A DNA stretch of 64,000 bases from Orychophragmus violaceus (Eukaryota; Streptophyta; Magnoliopsida; Brassicales; Brassicaceae), in NCBI GenBank assembly GCA_030180135.1, contig CM058236.1, positions 48,032,947 through 48,096,946 of the forward strand. Reading direction: 5' to 3'. Below the pieces are notes generated by a model. That model saw only the letters and a list, made by a program, of their open reading frames with translations, did not search any database and was not told the origin of the DNA. Each line of letters starts with the position of its first letter. Positions within the stretch are counted from its first letter, which is position 1. This document shows, piece by piece, positions 43,551 to 55,760 of the stretch. The translations under genes were made by a program, and so were the position numbers.

Positions 43551-45077
43551 CTTAGGGTTTTCCATTGAATCGCACCTGTTGATTGAATTTGATGATTTAG
43601 ATTCGCAAACTAGGTTGTTTGGTTAGAACAGGTCAGATCGATTTCGATCAAGATCGAGTCTGTGTTTTCGCACAGTGTCGATCGACACACTAGGTGTGTC
43701 GGTCGACACAGAGTGGCGAATTCGACAGAATCGGTGGCTAGGGTTTTTTGCGAAGAAAAAAACCGAAAGCCTACTGTGTCGATCGACACAGGTTGAGTGT
43801 CGGTCGACACAGAACAGATTCGGTCCAGTGTCGATCGACACAGGTTAGTGTCAGTCGACACATACCTAGTGAATGGTTAATTGGTTCAATTGGGTTGGAC
43901 CGGTTATCATGCTTGGTTAAGTCCGAATAGATCGGTTTAAATTGGATGAATTGGTTCAATTGGATTGAACTGATTATCTCAATTAGCAAGAACCGATGGA
44001 ATTAATCAGTTTGATTGGATAAGTCAGTTCAATTGAATTGGACCGGTTATCGTAATTAGTTGAAACTGGTTGAAACGGTTTGAATTGGATGAATTGGTTC
44101 AATTGAATTGAACTAATTATCCCAATTAATATAAACCGATTGGTTAAGATCAGTTTGATCTGATAAGTCGGTTCAATTGGATTGAACCGGTTATCAAAAC
44201 TGTCTTCGGTTAAGTTCTATGTCGACCGTCACACACGGGTTGTGTCGATCGACATGACCGGTTCAATGAACCGGGTTAATTGGATTAACCGGTTATTGAA
44301 GTCCGGTTTGTTTGGTGGTGTCGATCGACAGACATAGTCTGCGCCGATCGATACAGTGCTCGAAATTCTGGTTATTGAACCTTGAATTTGCAGAAGCCAA
44401 ACTCGACCTAAACCTTGATCAAAGCTTAGCTTCAATATGGTCAACTGTCAAGACTCATTTCGTTGTGTGATGGTCTAGCCAAGAGCTTGGTGTCCACAAT
44501 TACGTGAGTAAGGCAGGTAGTTATGTTGATGGATTTGCAGTGCTAAACATCAACAATTACATGACCTAAGAGATTGATCTGCTAAACTTTTTGGGTTTTA
44601 GTTTCCTCAACTAAATATCAAGTAACCTTGATGTCTTGCCCAATCTTGTCTACTGTCAAGACTTGTTTCGTTTGTTGGATAGTCTTGGAGTCCTTGGTAT
44701 CCACTGCTACATGAGTAAGGCAGGTGATCATTGATAGACTTGCAGTGCGACTGTCAATGATCACAAGACTAAAGAGATTGGTTTACTTGACTGGGCTATC
44801 AGAACTTTTGGGCCCAGAGACATCAGAGTGGATTAGACATAGTTTGTCTCATCCACAACCAAGAGTTGTACTGGGTACAATTAGCAATGATTTGCTTACT
44901 TATATAACTAAAGTTTGGGTGATGGCGAGTCGCCCACTCAGATTTTGGTGAAGTATGGATCTTGGATCATTATATTCATAGAGGAAACATTGTTTGAATA
45001 TAATGCGAGTTCTCTTATTAGATAAGATTTCTCATCATATACATAACTAAATCTTTGTTTTTCTTGGATTTCAGCTT
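43551..45077 (+). other. Copia-5 leader
   Basis: No gene is supported. Palindrome pairs lie at about 43678/43699, 43779/43800 and 43831/43851. The self-complementary motif GGTTCAATTGGATTGAACC is perfect at 44170-44188 and has a paired-change variant at 44274-44290. Tandem 'CTGTCAAGACT' blocks follow at 44440-44780. A putative intron runs from 43439 to the TTTCAG at 45069-45074. Confidence 0.55.
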
Positions 45078-45992
45078 ATGTCTATGACTACTTTCTTGTT
45101 GCGATCCGTCCTTGAGAAGGACAGGTTAAATGGATCCAACTTCCTGGATTGGTATTGGAATCTGAGATTCATTCTCAAGCAGGAGAGCAAGGACTATGTC
45201 CTTGAAAAGGCTCTTCCAGAAAGGCTTGGGACCAATCGCTCGCATGCAGCATATAATGCTTGGAATAAGCATTATATTGATGTGGTAGATGTGCGTGATC
45301 TGATGTTGGCTACCATGAACTCGGACTTGAAGAGTCAATACGAGAACATGGAGTCGCCAATAGAGATGATCACCAGCCTGAAACTGAAGTTTCAGGATCT
45401 GGTACGAGTTGAGAGATTCCAGATGGTGAAGTCTCTAACTGAGTGCAAGCTACCAGAGGATGCTCCAGTAAGTCCTCATGTCATTAAACTGATGGGTTAC
45501 ATTGATAACCTGGGGAAACTGGAATGTCCTGTCAGCTTAGAGTTGGCCACGTACATCATTCTGCAGTCACTGCCGTCAAGCTATGATAAGTTCATTAAGA
45601 ACTATATCAAGAAAGGCTTGACGAAGACGTTGACTGAGCTGCATGACATGATCAAGACAGCAGAGCAAAACATCAAAAGGGGTAAAAGATTTGAGAAATC
45701 TTGTAAAGACAAGGGTGAAGGCAGGGCCGTCCAGATTTGGAATCAGGATAAGCCTGTGTCATATTATAAGCCCAAGTCAGGCCCATCTGGTGTTAGAAAA
45801 TGCTTCTACTGCGATGAGTCAGGGCATTGGAAGAGAGATTGCATTAAATTCTTGGAAGATTCACAAGAGATGAAGGAGATGTATGGTACTTCTTCTTCAG
45901 GTATTGTGTTAATAATTCAAGTTCTACATAAGTATTGGATACTAGTTGTGGTACTGATATTTTTGAAATATGCAGAACCTAAACGACAGTAG
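45078..45992 (+). CDS. gag: Copia-5 Gag
   Basis: The 304-residue frame starts MSMTTFLLRSVLEKDRLNGS and has the copia Gag signatures (YVLEKALPERLG, ILQSLPSSYDKF) and a CCHC knuckle CFYCDESGHWKRDC near residue 245. A frameshift after the knuckle replaces the protease by an unrelated hydrophobic tail, so the last 20-25 residues are not native. The Gag part is otherwise intact. Confidence 0.82.
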   Translation: MSMTTFLLRSVLEKDRLNGSNFLDWYWNLRFILKQESKDYVLEKALPERLGTNRSHAAYNAWNKHYIDVVDVRDLMLATMNSDLKSQYENMESPIEMITSLKLKFQDLVRVERFQMVKSLTECKLPEDAPVSPHVIKLMGYIDNLGKLECPVSLELATYIILQSLPSSYDKFIKNYIKKGLTKTLTELHDMIKTAEQNIKRGKRFEKSCKDKGEGRAVQIWNQDKPVSYYKPKSGPSGVRKCFYCDESGHWKRDCIKFLEDSQEMKEMYGTSSSGIVLIIQVLHKYWILVVVLIFLKYAEPKRQ

Positions 45993-48330
45993 AACGTTGA
46001 AGAAAGGGCAAGTGAAACTGCGTGTCTGGTATGAAGCAATGGTTGCTTCATGAGCCGTAGAGATTCTCCACTTGTAGGAGCCTTTCATACTTGGTTTTAG
46101 AAATTAAGTAATTGCTACTATGTATCTGCCTTGTGCAGAAATGTCTTTCATTTTCTTGTAAGAATTTGGATGTTTTTCATTTTGATAAAAGACAAGTTTT
46201 GTTCTTTAGATCTTAATGAAATATTCTATGGTAGCACCCCATTTGGAATGGGTTTTTATATCTTGAACCAATGTACGCTTGTACACATAACATAAATACC
46301 AAACACTTTAAGTCTGATGACTTGAAGTCGATTTTTCCTTAGCATAGTCATTTAACCACACAAGGTGAAGCGGATTCAGAAGTTCCATAGTTTTGGACTC
46401 ATTTGATTATTAATCATTTGAGATATGAATTCTGCTCACTGGGCCAAATGACTAAGGCCCTTTTAGCAGAGCTAAAGGAAACGGGCCAGAGGCTTATTGG
46501 GCCTTACACATACTGATGTATGCGGCCCGATGAGCATTAGTGCAAAAGGAAATCTTCTGTACTTCATTACCTTATTGATGACATCAATAAGTATGGTTGT
46601 GTTCATTTGATGAGACACGAGCAGGAACCCCTTGAGGAGTTCCAAGATGAAGTGTAGAACCGATTTGACAGAAGTATTGAGATCCTCGATTGAATCGCGG
46701 AGGAAAATACTTGAGTCAAGAAATGGGTGATCATCTAACAGAATGAATCGGATCTTATTAGATATGCTCCGGTTAATGATGAGTCACAAGAATCTTCCAT
46801 AATCATTTAAGAATACGTTCTAAAATGTCTATGTTTACGCTAAATAAGTTTCTATCAGAATCAGTGAAAAATACCACATTGGATGTGGACTGGGTGATTT
46901 CCAAATTTGTTTTTCTGATTAATTGGGATTGCAAGGTTTGTGTAAGACAGTAGTCAACAAACAAACTTGAACCCATATCTGATAAGTTCTACCTCGTTGG
47001 TTGTCCTAAGAAAACCAAAGCTTGCTACTTTTGCAACCAATCCGAGGACAAAGTATTGTTGTTCGGAACTGTGTCTTTTGAGAAAGATCGTACTTTCAAA
47101 AGGAACAGTGGGAGTAAAAGTACACATTGAAGAAATTCGATAAACACAGGAGACTGCTAAACCTGTTGAGGAAGAGCAGCGGTGAGATCTACAAAGTGCT
47201 GTAGGATCTGCACCTGTGGAGCCTGAAATTCGCAGATCCGAAAGGATCCGTCACTAACTCGAGAGTTATTTCTCGTAACCAATTGTCGTGATCTATTGAT
47301 CATTTAAAAGTGACGAGCATGCGAAATTCAAAGAAGCGATGGTGAGCCCCAACTCCGAAAATTGGCTGGGTATGCATGTTAGCTTCACCGATCCATTTCT
47401 GGATTGAAGCAAACATCTTGGAGTTGGAATCAGCATTCTGATAATATGGTCAAAAGTTTTGACTTGATCAGAAAGAGATGAAACCATGCGTTTACAAGAA
47501 GACTAGTGGGAGCGTAATGGCAATTCTCACATTGTATGTAGATAACATACTTAAATCTCATAAACGACGTTCCGACGCTAAAGTATTGTCAAGATTTGGG
47601 TCGGAAGTCAAGTTTAACGATAGACATGGGAGAAGGCCGTGAAAGTTCTTGGAATAAGGATCCATTGGAATGGATCAGAAAAGGCTAATTGGATCGTGTC
47701 AAAATTCTTATGTTAATAAGGTATTAGACAGTTCAAATGTGCTTGATTCCAAGAATGGCTTCATACCAAAGGTCTTATGGCAATAATCTAAGCAAGATGA
47801 AGTGTCTTGGACACTGGCTGAGCTAGTAACAATATTAGCAAGATGAAGTGTTTTGAACACTGGCTGAACTAATATTAATGAGTGTGATTGCTAATGCTGC
47901 TGCATAGAATCCATCATAAATGCCATGTTTGCGCTTGTCAAGATGCAGCTTACGCATAAAGCATGACGAGAAAATACCAATGTGTTCCGGTAATAGTCAT
48001 TGAACAGTTACCAGAAATATCCCAAGTGTTTTAGGAACACTAAGGTTAGGTTCGTGGTGAACTGGTAAAGTGACGAACCAGTTGAAAGTAGTTAGACGGA
48101 CAAAGACAATTCCCGGTTCCCACCTGGTTATGTCTCTTTGTCTGAATAGCGGTGCTATCTGTCGGAAAGGCTCCAAGCAGTGGACCGTAGAATAGTGCTT
48201 TTATCTGAATGGCGGTGTGGTTTGTTGGAATTGTTTCAAACAAAACACTGCAGTCTCTCCCACAACCTAAGCACCAGATTTATTCTGTTCCTGTAGGTAT
48301 AAGATATCTGAAGAGATGATCTTGATTCTA
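45993..48330 (+). pseudogene. Copia-5 pol remnant (IN, RT)
   Basis: Short homologous pieces remain: protease-IN linker near 46250-46450, integrase core near 46500-46620, integrase C-terminal near 46960-47110, RT near 47370-47660 with YVDN at 47535-47546, and RNase H traces to about 48200. No frame exceeds about 65 codons. It lacks the palindrome insertions found in Copia-1 and -6. Confidence 0.65.
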
Positions 48331-49148
48331 GTGGGAGTAATTCTAGTTATGTTGTTATCTTTACATAGACATGCTATGGTAGTGTTTATGTAAGTCAAAC
48401 TGACATCGGTATTACTTAATTATTGGATAATTAAGTAATAGTCCCAAAGTACTTTATGGTCATCATATAGGTCATCAAGTTGAGGAATTGATCATGAAAC
48501 CCTATAAGTAAAAGATGACATAAATTATGATTGTCCCTAGTCGAGGTTATTGAAGTGGGGCACCAACAACCGCGCGAGACTAGTATGTGAGGTGACCGCT
48601 GGACTAAGTTTCATGGAGTCAATGATATGATTATCACAGTCAGTCACATAGATATATGTTGGTGAACATATGATCGGACATGACCCGCTTAATGAGAACT
48701 CCACAGGATAGTTATATCAGTGTCATGGGAGGTTCTCATTACGACTATAGAGTATAATCCTTAGACCTGAGTTCATCATGCTTTCTAGCATATGAATTGG
48801 TGCGTTTTGACCTTGTCAAACGTCGTTCCGTAACTGGCGGCTATAACGGCATTGCTTAGGCGTATCATGAAGTATGTGTAGAAACAGGGATGGAACAAGA
48901 TGGGATTTGTCCCTCCTAGAACGGGAGATAAATATCTCAGGTCCCATCGAAGATTTGATACTGAGAAAATGCATGGCCGTGCTCAAACGAGGTGATTGTC
49001 AGTCGTTTGTTTTATCAGTATAGATCAGGAGTTCGATGAACATGATGTTGGCTATAATAAGGATGACACAGTCTCTTGCCTTATGCCATATCGAGATATA
49101 GCGATGAAGGGATTATAGGAATAGGTGATTCCAGTACAAGTGGGAGAT
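48331..49148 (+). other. Copia-5 3' noncoding region and polypurine tract
   Basis: It is the conserved 3' region; the polypurine tract AAGTGGGAGA ends two bases before the LTR. From 48584 it is nearly identical to 42227-42796. Confidence 0.65.
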
Positions 49149-49889
49149 TGTTGGGATTATGTCCTGAAATCACATTGTACTCACTCTAGAGATAGTTGTA
49201 TTGTCGAGATCGGACAATTCATGTGATACTGGGTAATCATAATGTTTTGCTAGAAACCGCTTATGACAAATGAGTTGTAACTCATTTCCAGTATCGTGTG
49301 AACCTACAGGGTCACACACCTAAGCAAGTTGGACATAGTTCGTATGGGATTGATCATTGGCATATGGTCTGGTCGATGTGTATTGGATACACATCGAATA
49401 TGAGTTTTAATGAGGTGTGTCGATCGACACCATTGGGTGCGTCGGTCGACACAAGACGTGCGTCGATCGACACCACTAAGTGTGTCGGTCGACACAAGGC
49501 CGAAACCGAGACTGATGTTTCGGTTTACGTCGTGGTCGGTACATATATAAGTGATCTTATGTATTTCGACCTGGACATCAGATGAATGCCGCCTAGACAG
49601 TGTTTTCTCTCTGAAAAAACACAGAAACCTCGTAGAACTCAGTTCCCAGGAGATCCGAGCCCCGGTACTAGCATCCCGGCGGATTCCAGCTTGTGTGCGT
49701 GTGGACTGAAGTAGAGGCGCAGCATCTGAGGCGCTTCACAGATCTCGTTTATCTGACCATCTTCCGCTGCCAATCTCCAGGTAAACATGAGATCAGATTC
49801 TTGATTCAATTAACTAGACCCTAGATCCTAGGCTATCTGGAACATGACAGCAATTCCGAATCTGGTAGAATTGGCTCGAAGTTCCAACA
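49149..49889 (+). repeat. Copia-5 3' LTR
   Basis: It is 741 bp and about 98% like 42797-43537. It is followed by GTGATTC and then inverted copia leader. Confidence 0.9.
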
Positions 49890-50159
49890 GTGATTCGCTC
49901 GGTCTGTGTCGACCGACACTAACCTGTGTCGATCGATACTCGACCGAATTTGTTCTGTGTCGACCGACACTTAACCTGTGTCGATCGACACAGAAGGCTT
50001 TCGGGTTTTCTTTGCGAAAAACCCTAGCCGCCGATTCTCTCGAATTCGCCACTCTGTGTCGACCGACACACCTAGTGTGTCGATCGACACTGTGTGAAAA
50101 CACAGACTCGAAGATCGATCAGATCGATCAATTCTTAGCTATGGATGCTCTGATACCAC
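49890..50159 (-). other. Inverted copia leader piece with PBS
   Basis: On the minus strand this is PBS (TGGTATCAGAGC at about 50147-50158) followed by leader with palindrome pairs (plus-strand cores near 49911/49931, 49961/49982 and 50062/50083). It ends abruptly at the Copia-5 LTR. Confidence 0.7.
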
Positions 50160-50839
50160 TGTTGTATCCCCTAGGATCTAGGGTTTGTTATATTGAAATT
50201 ACCAACCTCGTTCTTACCTCAGATCTGGCAGCGGAATGGAATGGTGAACGAGATCTAGTGAATCAAGTGCTTCGCCTCTACCAAGCACACACTCACACAA
50301 CCTGGAACGCCGGGATGCTAGTGCCGGATTCAGGGAATGAGTTTTCGATGTCTCTGCTTTTCTCTCTGAGAATTCCAGTGACGGCCAGGGTTCAGGTCGA
50401 CCATATAAAACTTTATATATCGACCTGGAAATGACATCACCAAACCGTCGGAGAAGCCCGACTCGTTTATGTCAAAACCCGATATGCATCGATCGACACA
50501 CTTACTATGTCGATCGACACACCTTCTCGAAAAGCCTGCATCGATCGACACACTCATGTATCGATCGACACATACATCATAAAACTCTATGTCAATGTGT
50601 ATCCAATACACATCAACTTGATCATTATCAAATGATCATTCCCATATGTTAGCTTCCAGATTGCTTAGGTGTGTGACCCTATAGGATCATATAATACTGG
50701 CAGTAAGTCTACAACTTACAGATTACAAGAGGCTTCTAGCAAAGCATTACAATCACCAGTATTATACAAACGATTGATCTCGATACACAACTACTATCAG
50801 GAGTGAGTACAAATGTGATTTCAGGACACAATCCCAACA
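50160..50839 (-). repeat. Copia LTR, minus strand, distinct subfamily
   Basis: The 680-bp LTR (TGTTGGGATTGTGTCC... to ...GATACAACA on the minus strand) has a PBS on its left and a polypurine tract complement on its right, so it is shared by two partial copies. It holds two palindrome pairs at 50486-50570 and a TATA hairpin at 50394-50426. Confidence 0.8.
50394..50426 (-). promoter_or_regulatory. TATA box inside a perfect inverted repeat
   Basis: AGGTCGA and TCGACCT are the outer arms, with TATATAAAG on the minus strand at 50411-50419 in the middle. It lies 60-110 bp downstream, in element sense, of the palindrome pairs. Confidence 0.65.
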
Positions 50840-51334
50840 ATCTCCCACTTGTACTGGAATCATCAATTCCTATAATCCTTTTGTCTCTATATCTCGATTT
50901 GGCATAAGACAAGATTAGTGTCATTCTTATTAAGCCAATATCATGTTTATCGAACACCTGATCTATACTGAACAAAACAAACAACTGAACTACAGTTCGT
51001 TTGAGTGCGGCCACACATTTTCTCAGCATAAAATCTTCGATAGGCCCTGAGATATTTATCTCCCGTTATTCAGGAGGGACAAATCCCATCTTGTTCCATC
51101 CCTGTTCCTTTACACACTTCATGATACACCTGAGCAGTGCCTTTATAGCCGCCAGTTACGGGTCGACGTTTGACAAGGTCAAAGTGTACCAATTCATATG
51201 CAAGAAAGCATGATGAACTCAGGTCTAAGGACTATACTCTATAGTCGTAATGAGAACCTCTTATGACACAGATATAACTATCTTGTAGACTTCTCATTAG
51301 CGGGTCATGTCCGATCATATGTCCAACCCTAGCT
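50840..51334 (-). other. Inverted copia 3' noncoding piece
   Basis: It starts with the polypurine tract complement (ATCTCCCACTT) and follows the conserved copia 3' region up to about 51334, where gypsy LTR sequence begins. Confidence 0.65.
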
Positions 51335-51517
51335 AAGAACACTTCGACTAGATAGCTCGATCAATTCGCTTTGTACTCTCTTTTAGATTGTGTTTGTTCT
51401 ATCTCGACGATCAATCTCAATAAAGTCTTTGATTCATAGGAAATCTGTACCATTTCAATATACAAAAGTCCAAATCCATGAATACAAATTCTTAGTGTGA
51501 ATCTCATATCTCACATT

Positions 51518-51535
51518 TGGCGCCGACTGTGGGGA
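51518..51535 (+). other. PBS-like site after gypsy LTR
   Basis: TGGCGCCGACTGTGGGGA lies two bases after the LTR end ...CTCACA. Similar sequences follow LTRs of plant Tat-lineage gypsy elements. I cannot assign the tRNA with certainty. Confidence 0.6.
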
Positions 51536-51589
51536 AGGTCTACAGTTTTTCCTGTCTTAAGAATCAGATCCTATATCCGATAGATCGAG

Positions 51590-53188
51590 ATGAATCCCGA
51601 CCAATCTGGCTCTCCCAGCGCCACACCACCAGTCGACCACCCTCAAACGGTTGAAAACGTTCCTCAGAACACCACCGGGGTAAGAATCATGGGTTAGACC
51701 GATGGCGTGTTGACGAGCTCTGCCTCTGTCTCCACGACTTCGGCACCAACCGGCCCAGTCGCTCAAACAGTCGCGACGAGCCAGACTCCGACAAATGTTT
51801 TGTCAGGAACTAACGTTCCGAGCAGAAACTAGGTGTGGATGAGGAATGATTCCATTTCCGCCCCCGTTTCAGGAGGTGGATCTGGAACAACCAGACCTAA
51901 TTTGCCACTGCCTTCTGCTCCACAGCGACAAGGCCCAGATGACCTCGCTGAAATCCGTTCGATGTTAAGCCTTTTGGTAAACCGAACGAGAAACAACGAG
52001 GCAAGCGCACGACCCCAAGAAATCGCAAACCGCTCTCTAGCCGCACAGCTCGATGAACAGGAACGGCGCATTAACGCCCGTCTTGAAGAGCTCCCCAGCC
52101 AAAACCCGGGGGTAGATCAACACATGATCCACGAACCCCCATAAGTCCTCCACCGTGTACTCGCTAATACGTCAAGTAGCGGATTCCGCCCTATAATGAC
52201 GCCTATCGCGACTCCGACTCCATTCGGTTCGAATTCAATGGTCACAGATCCAACCGGATCGGGAAACCGACCATTACCCGGGCCACCACCTTTCCCGAAT
52301 AGCTCGAATATCCGGCCGAGGCAACTAGGAGGCTCCGCTCTCGCCTCGAGCTCGGGACATCCTAACGGATCAAATACGGTACAGTTCCGAACACCGCAGG
52401 TCGACCAAACGGGATCGGTTCCCGTAATCGATCTTCTCGATCCCGTTTTCCCGGAATAAACGTCCAATCAAGTGCAAGCCCAGTTCGCGCCTACGGCAGG
52501 CGATGAACACGATATGCTTAGATAGTATATTGAACAAGCTAAGGCCCAGTTCGTCAGTATGAGCTCCAAAGTTCACATGGCAACAAGCGCGGCGCCCAAC
52601 ATCGATCGAGTGGTCGAAGAAACGCGACAAACGCCGTTCACAGACCGGATCGCCTTTGCATGAATCCGAGAAATAAAGAAAACAAAGTTTCCGGAGTTCT
52701 CTAGAAAATCGGACCCGAAAGCCCATATCAGAGCGTTCCGACTAGCAATGGAAAGGGTATACCTTACCAATGAGGAGAGAGAGCCGGCTTTCTGCAGGCT
52801 CTTCGCCGAAAACCTATCAGGCTCCGCCCTTGAATGGTTTGCCGGACTGGAAGAAAGGTCCATTGACAACTTCACCCAGTTCATGACGGCTTTCCTCAAA
52901 CAATATTCCGTCTTTATCGAGGAAAAGACTATCGAGGCAGCTCTATTTAGCGTCTCCCAGAAACCCGATGAGCCACTTCGCTCGTACATCGACCGATTTA
53001 AGGAAATTAAATCCAAAATTGCAAACCCGCGAGACGATGTAGCAATAGAAGCACTGAGACGCGGACTATGGTACTCGACCAGATTCCGCGAGGAAATAAC
53101 TGTCCGCGAGCCTCAAACGCTCGATGATGCCCTTCATCGCGCATCGGCCTTCGCTCGCCTCGAGGACGAAACTACGGCCCTCAGATAA
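51590..53188 (+). pseudogene. Tat-like gypsy gag, broken
   Basis: A start codon at 51590 (MNPDQSGSPS...) is followed by stops. Pieces continue at 51833-52144, 52196-52459 and 52748-53188. The last is a clear Retrotrans_gag domain: FCRLFAENLSGSALEWF, then FLKQYSVFIEE, RSYIDRFKEI and ALRRGLWYSTRFREE. The upstream pieces are Pro/Ser-rich, with a short coiled coil (LDEQERRINARLEEL). At least three stops or frameshifts break the gene, and it ends before the zinc knuckle because of the Athila insertion. Confidence 0.78.
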
Positions 53189-53249
53189 AAGCATCGAAAA
53201 GAAAAGAACCCGTCGGGCTCGCAGAACTCGAAAAAGGATTCCTGTAAAT

Positions 53250-54400
53250 TGATAGGTCGAGTTTTAATCCCTATACTAACTGCAAGTGCACAGTGATGTA
53301 GTTGTAGTACTTAGGGTATCGAATCCACACGGACTCCGGTCAACGATAGATTTAGAACTATTAAGATTAAACTAGGGGAAAGCAAATGTAATTAGAAACT
53401 AAAAAGCAAAGCAAGAAAGTAAATCAGGTGAGTTTGTGAGCAAGGAAGCGAAGCGTTAAGTCTAGAGAGTTCTCAGGAAATCGAGAACATAAACTAATCA
53501 ATCAATCATGATCTAATTAAGAACTGTTCTAGAACTCAAACACATATATAGAATTAACCAACTGTCGTTGCGAGAATTCTCTAAGTCTAAGTGCAGCAAT
53601 CCAAATTCCTTTGCAATTACTAACAGATTAAACCAGATTTAATTCCAAGTTCGATATGTTCACAATCTAATTAAACCAAATTACTTTGCGAGTAATTAAA
53701 TTGCTCATCTAGGTTCTTTCTAGCTAATTAATCAACTGTCGTTGCATCAATCAACCTAACATCATAAATCTGGGTAGCTAATTCAGATTAAGTAGTAAGA
53801 ACAATCCTAGATAAAGAACTAACAGATATGAATCCCTACAGATTTATTAACCTATAATTCCATGAAATCCCTAATGAGAATCCCTAAACTTAACAGGTAA
53901 TCTACTCAGACATGTTCATCGGAACAGAAAACATCATGAATAGAAAACCAAATATTATAAAATCAAATAAAGAATTGGGGTTCGAAATCCTCTCTCTTTC
54001 GAGAGCAGGATCAGCCCCTAACTCTCTCTCTGAAAATAGGATAAAGTGTAAGTAAAGCGTAGCCTAAACAATGGCTTAACAACCCTAATATAATGGTCTA
54101 AAGTCGGCTGGGGGCCTTTTTGCAAGTTTGGGAAGTTTCAGGGCAAAAACTGTAATTTCTCCAAAATGCAGATTTTTGGGCGCAGAACTGCAACGACAGA
54201 TGCAAGGCGAAAACGCAGCCAATGAACTCTGTGAAGTCTCTAAATAGTGCAGAATTGCTCCAAATGCTCCCAAAACGTCCAATTAGGCTCCAGATGTTCT
54301 TAAACCTGTAAAACACCTGAAAAGACTCCAAAACACATAGAAAGACTCGATAACAAAGACATATACCATGGTTAAAATTCCTAAAATCCATGGTATATCA
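53250..54400 (-). repeat. Athila derivative B 3' LTR
   Basis: It is 1,151 bp with TGATATACC...CTATCA on the minus strand. It is closer to 57297-57841 than to the LTRs at the left of the window. It lacks the palindrome pair at the usual place (near 54190 only CAACGACAGATGCA remains). Confidence 0.87.
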
Positions 54401-54412
54401 ACTCCCCCGCAC
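54401..54412 (-). other. Polypurine tract of Athila derivative B
   Basis: ACTCCCCCGCAC on the plus strand is the complement of GTGCGGGGGAGT, next to the LTR start. Confidence 0.82.
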
Positions 54413-55700
54413 TTAGCTCTTGCTTGCCCTCAAGCAAGTAAAGAACCAAAGCATGGTGAAGAGGTTTGAAAACTTTCAGAAACTCTTTTCGTCATAGAAG
54501 CAACAACACTCAGATCCCCCTAAGTAAGCCACTGAAAGAATCACCTGCAAGACATCGAGACCAACATATACTTCCCCCACACTTAGCAATTGTCCTAAGT
54601 AAACTCCACAATCACATTCACGCATTCAAATTCACCCTACTGACTTCTGCAAGTATTTAAGTGCGGTCTCACCTAAGGAGTATCGATCAAAGGGTACATG
54701 GACTCTTACCTTGCCAGCTCTAGACCACCATACTATCTTTCTCTAGTCCCTTTCTTCTCTTTTCCCTTCCTTAGCATTCTGATTTTTCCCCATTGGGTAT
54801 CATTTTATTTTTTTTATCAGTGCTCTTCCCGTTAAGGGGTGTACTTTGGACACATTCCATGGATGCACAGGATATGATAGTTGTAGCTACCACTCCCAGA
54901 GACCACTTCGGAGTTACTAACTCATCCTCAGTTTATTATTCCTTTTTTTTTTACTTTATGGAAGTGGAGAAGGGAACCAAATAGGACAGGTTTACAGGCT
55001 GTGTCAGAACTAACAAAGGAATCCGACACAAGGTATACCAAGCCCTTAGGTGAGAAAATTAAGTCAGTATTAAGGTGAAGTCAGTAAAAGGATCCTCTGA
55101 TACCTGAAGTGATGTGGGTGTCCTCAGTAGGTTGATCTGTGTCTGGATTTTCTAATAGTCAGAGATTGATCTGCAACTTCATCCCAATGGTCACTTAAGT
55201 TCCTGCATGATATTGTTAACTCCTCCAAAATTCATTGTTTCGTACTTAAACTGGTTTTGACTCAATAAAACAAAAAAATTTTGAAAATTGGACTGACTTT
55301 AAGAAAACAAAAGCGTGCGTCAGTAGCTACCTCCCCCACACTTGAACTACACTGTCCCCAGTGTAATAAAAGCATGAGCTCGGTGAACGAATAATCAAAT
55401 TGAAAAACAATCCGAAAAGTTGCAGAATACTCACCTGTTGTCGCCCTGTGTCGATCGATGCCACAAAGGTGTCGATCGATGCAAGGCGAATATGCGCGCG
55501 GTTATTTAAATAACCGGTGTCTGAACCGCAATCGAATCAGCTAACCAGAAATCGCAACTGTGTCGACCGATGCACATGGTGTGTCGATCGATGCAGTGCA
55601 ATTTTGCCTGTTTCTCTCGGCTTTGAACACACTTAAACAGAAAAATCAAAACACCAAAATGAAAACGAAAAATGAAAAGAAAAACGAACCTAACAGTGGG
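54413..55700 (-). other. Athila 3' noncoding region
   Basis: It matches the inverse of 4650-5604. No gene is supported. Palindrome pairs lie at about 55452/55473 and 55563/55584, 21 bp apart in both cases. Confidence 0.65.
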
Positions 55701-55760
55701 TTGCCTCCCACTCAGCGCTTGTTTTTAGTCATTAGCTTGACTATGGGACGGAGATCGGAC

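Larger units (their letters stand above)
42797..49889 (+). mobile_element. Copia-5, two-LTR Ty1/copia element
   Basis: The two 741-bp LTRs differ at about a dozen sites by eye. Gag is open and pol is heavily decayed. The left LTR is preceded by another copy's polypurine tract, and the right LTR is followed directly by inverted leader sequence, so neither flank shows a normal target duplication. Confidence 0.88.
51335..53249 (+). mobile_element. Tat-like Ty3/gypsy fragment (LTR end and gag)
   Basis: It has an LTR 3' end with an AATAAA signal near 51419, a TGGCGCCGACTGTGGGGA PBS-like site at 51518-51535, and a broken gag. It is cut at the left by the copia piece and at the right by the Athila LTR at 53250. 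Palindrome pairs are absent from it. Confidence 0.7.
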
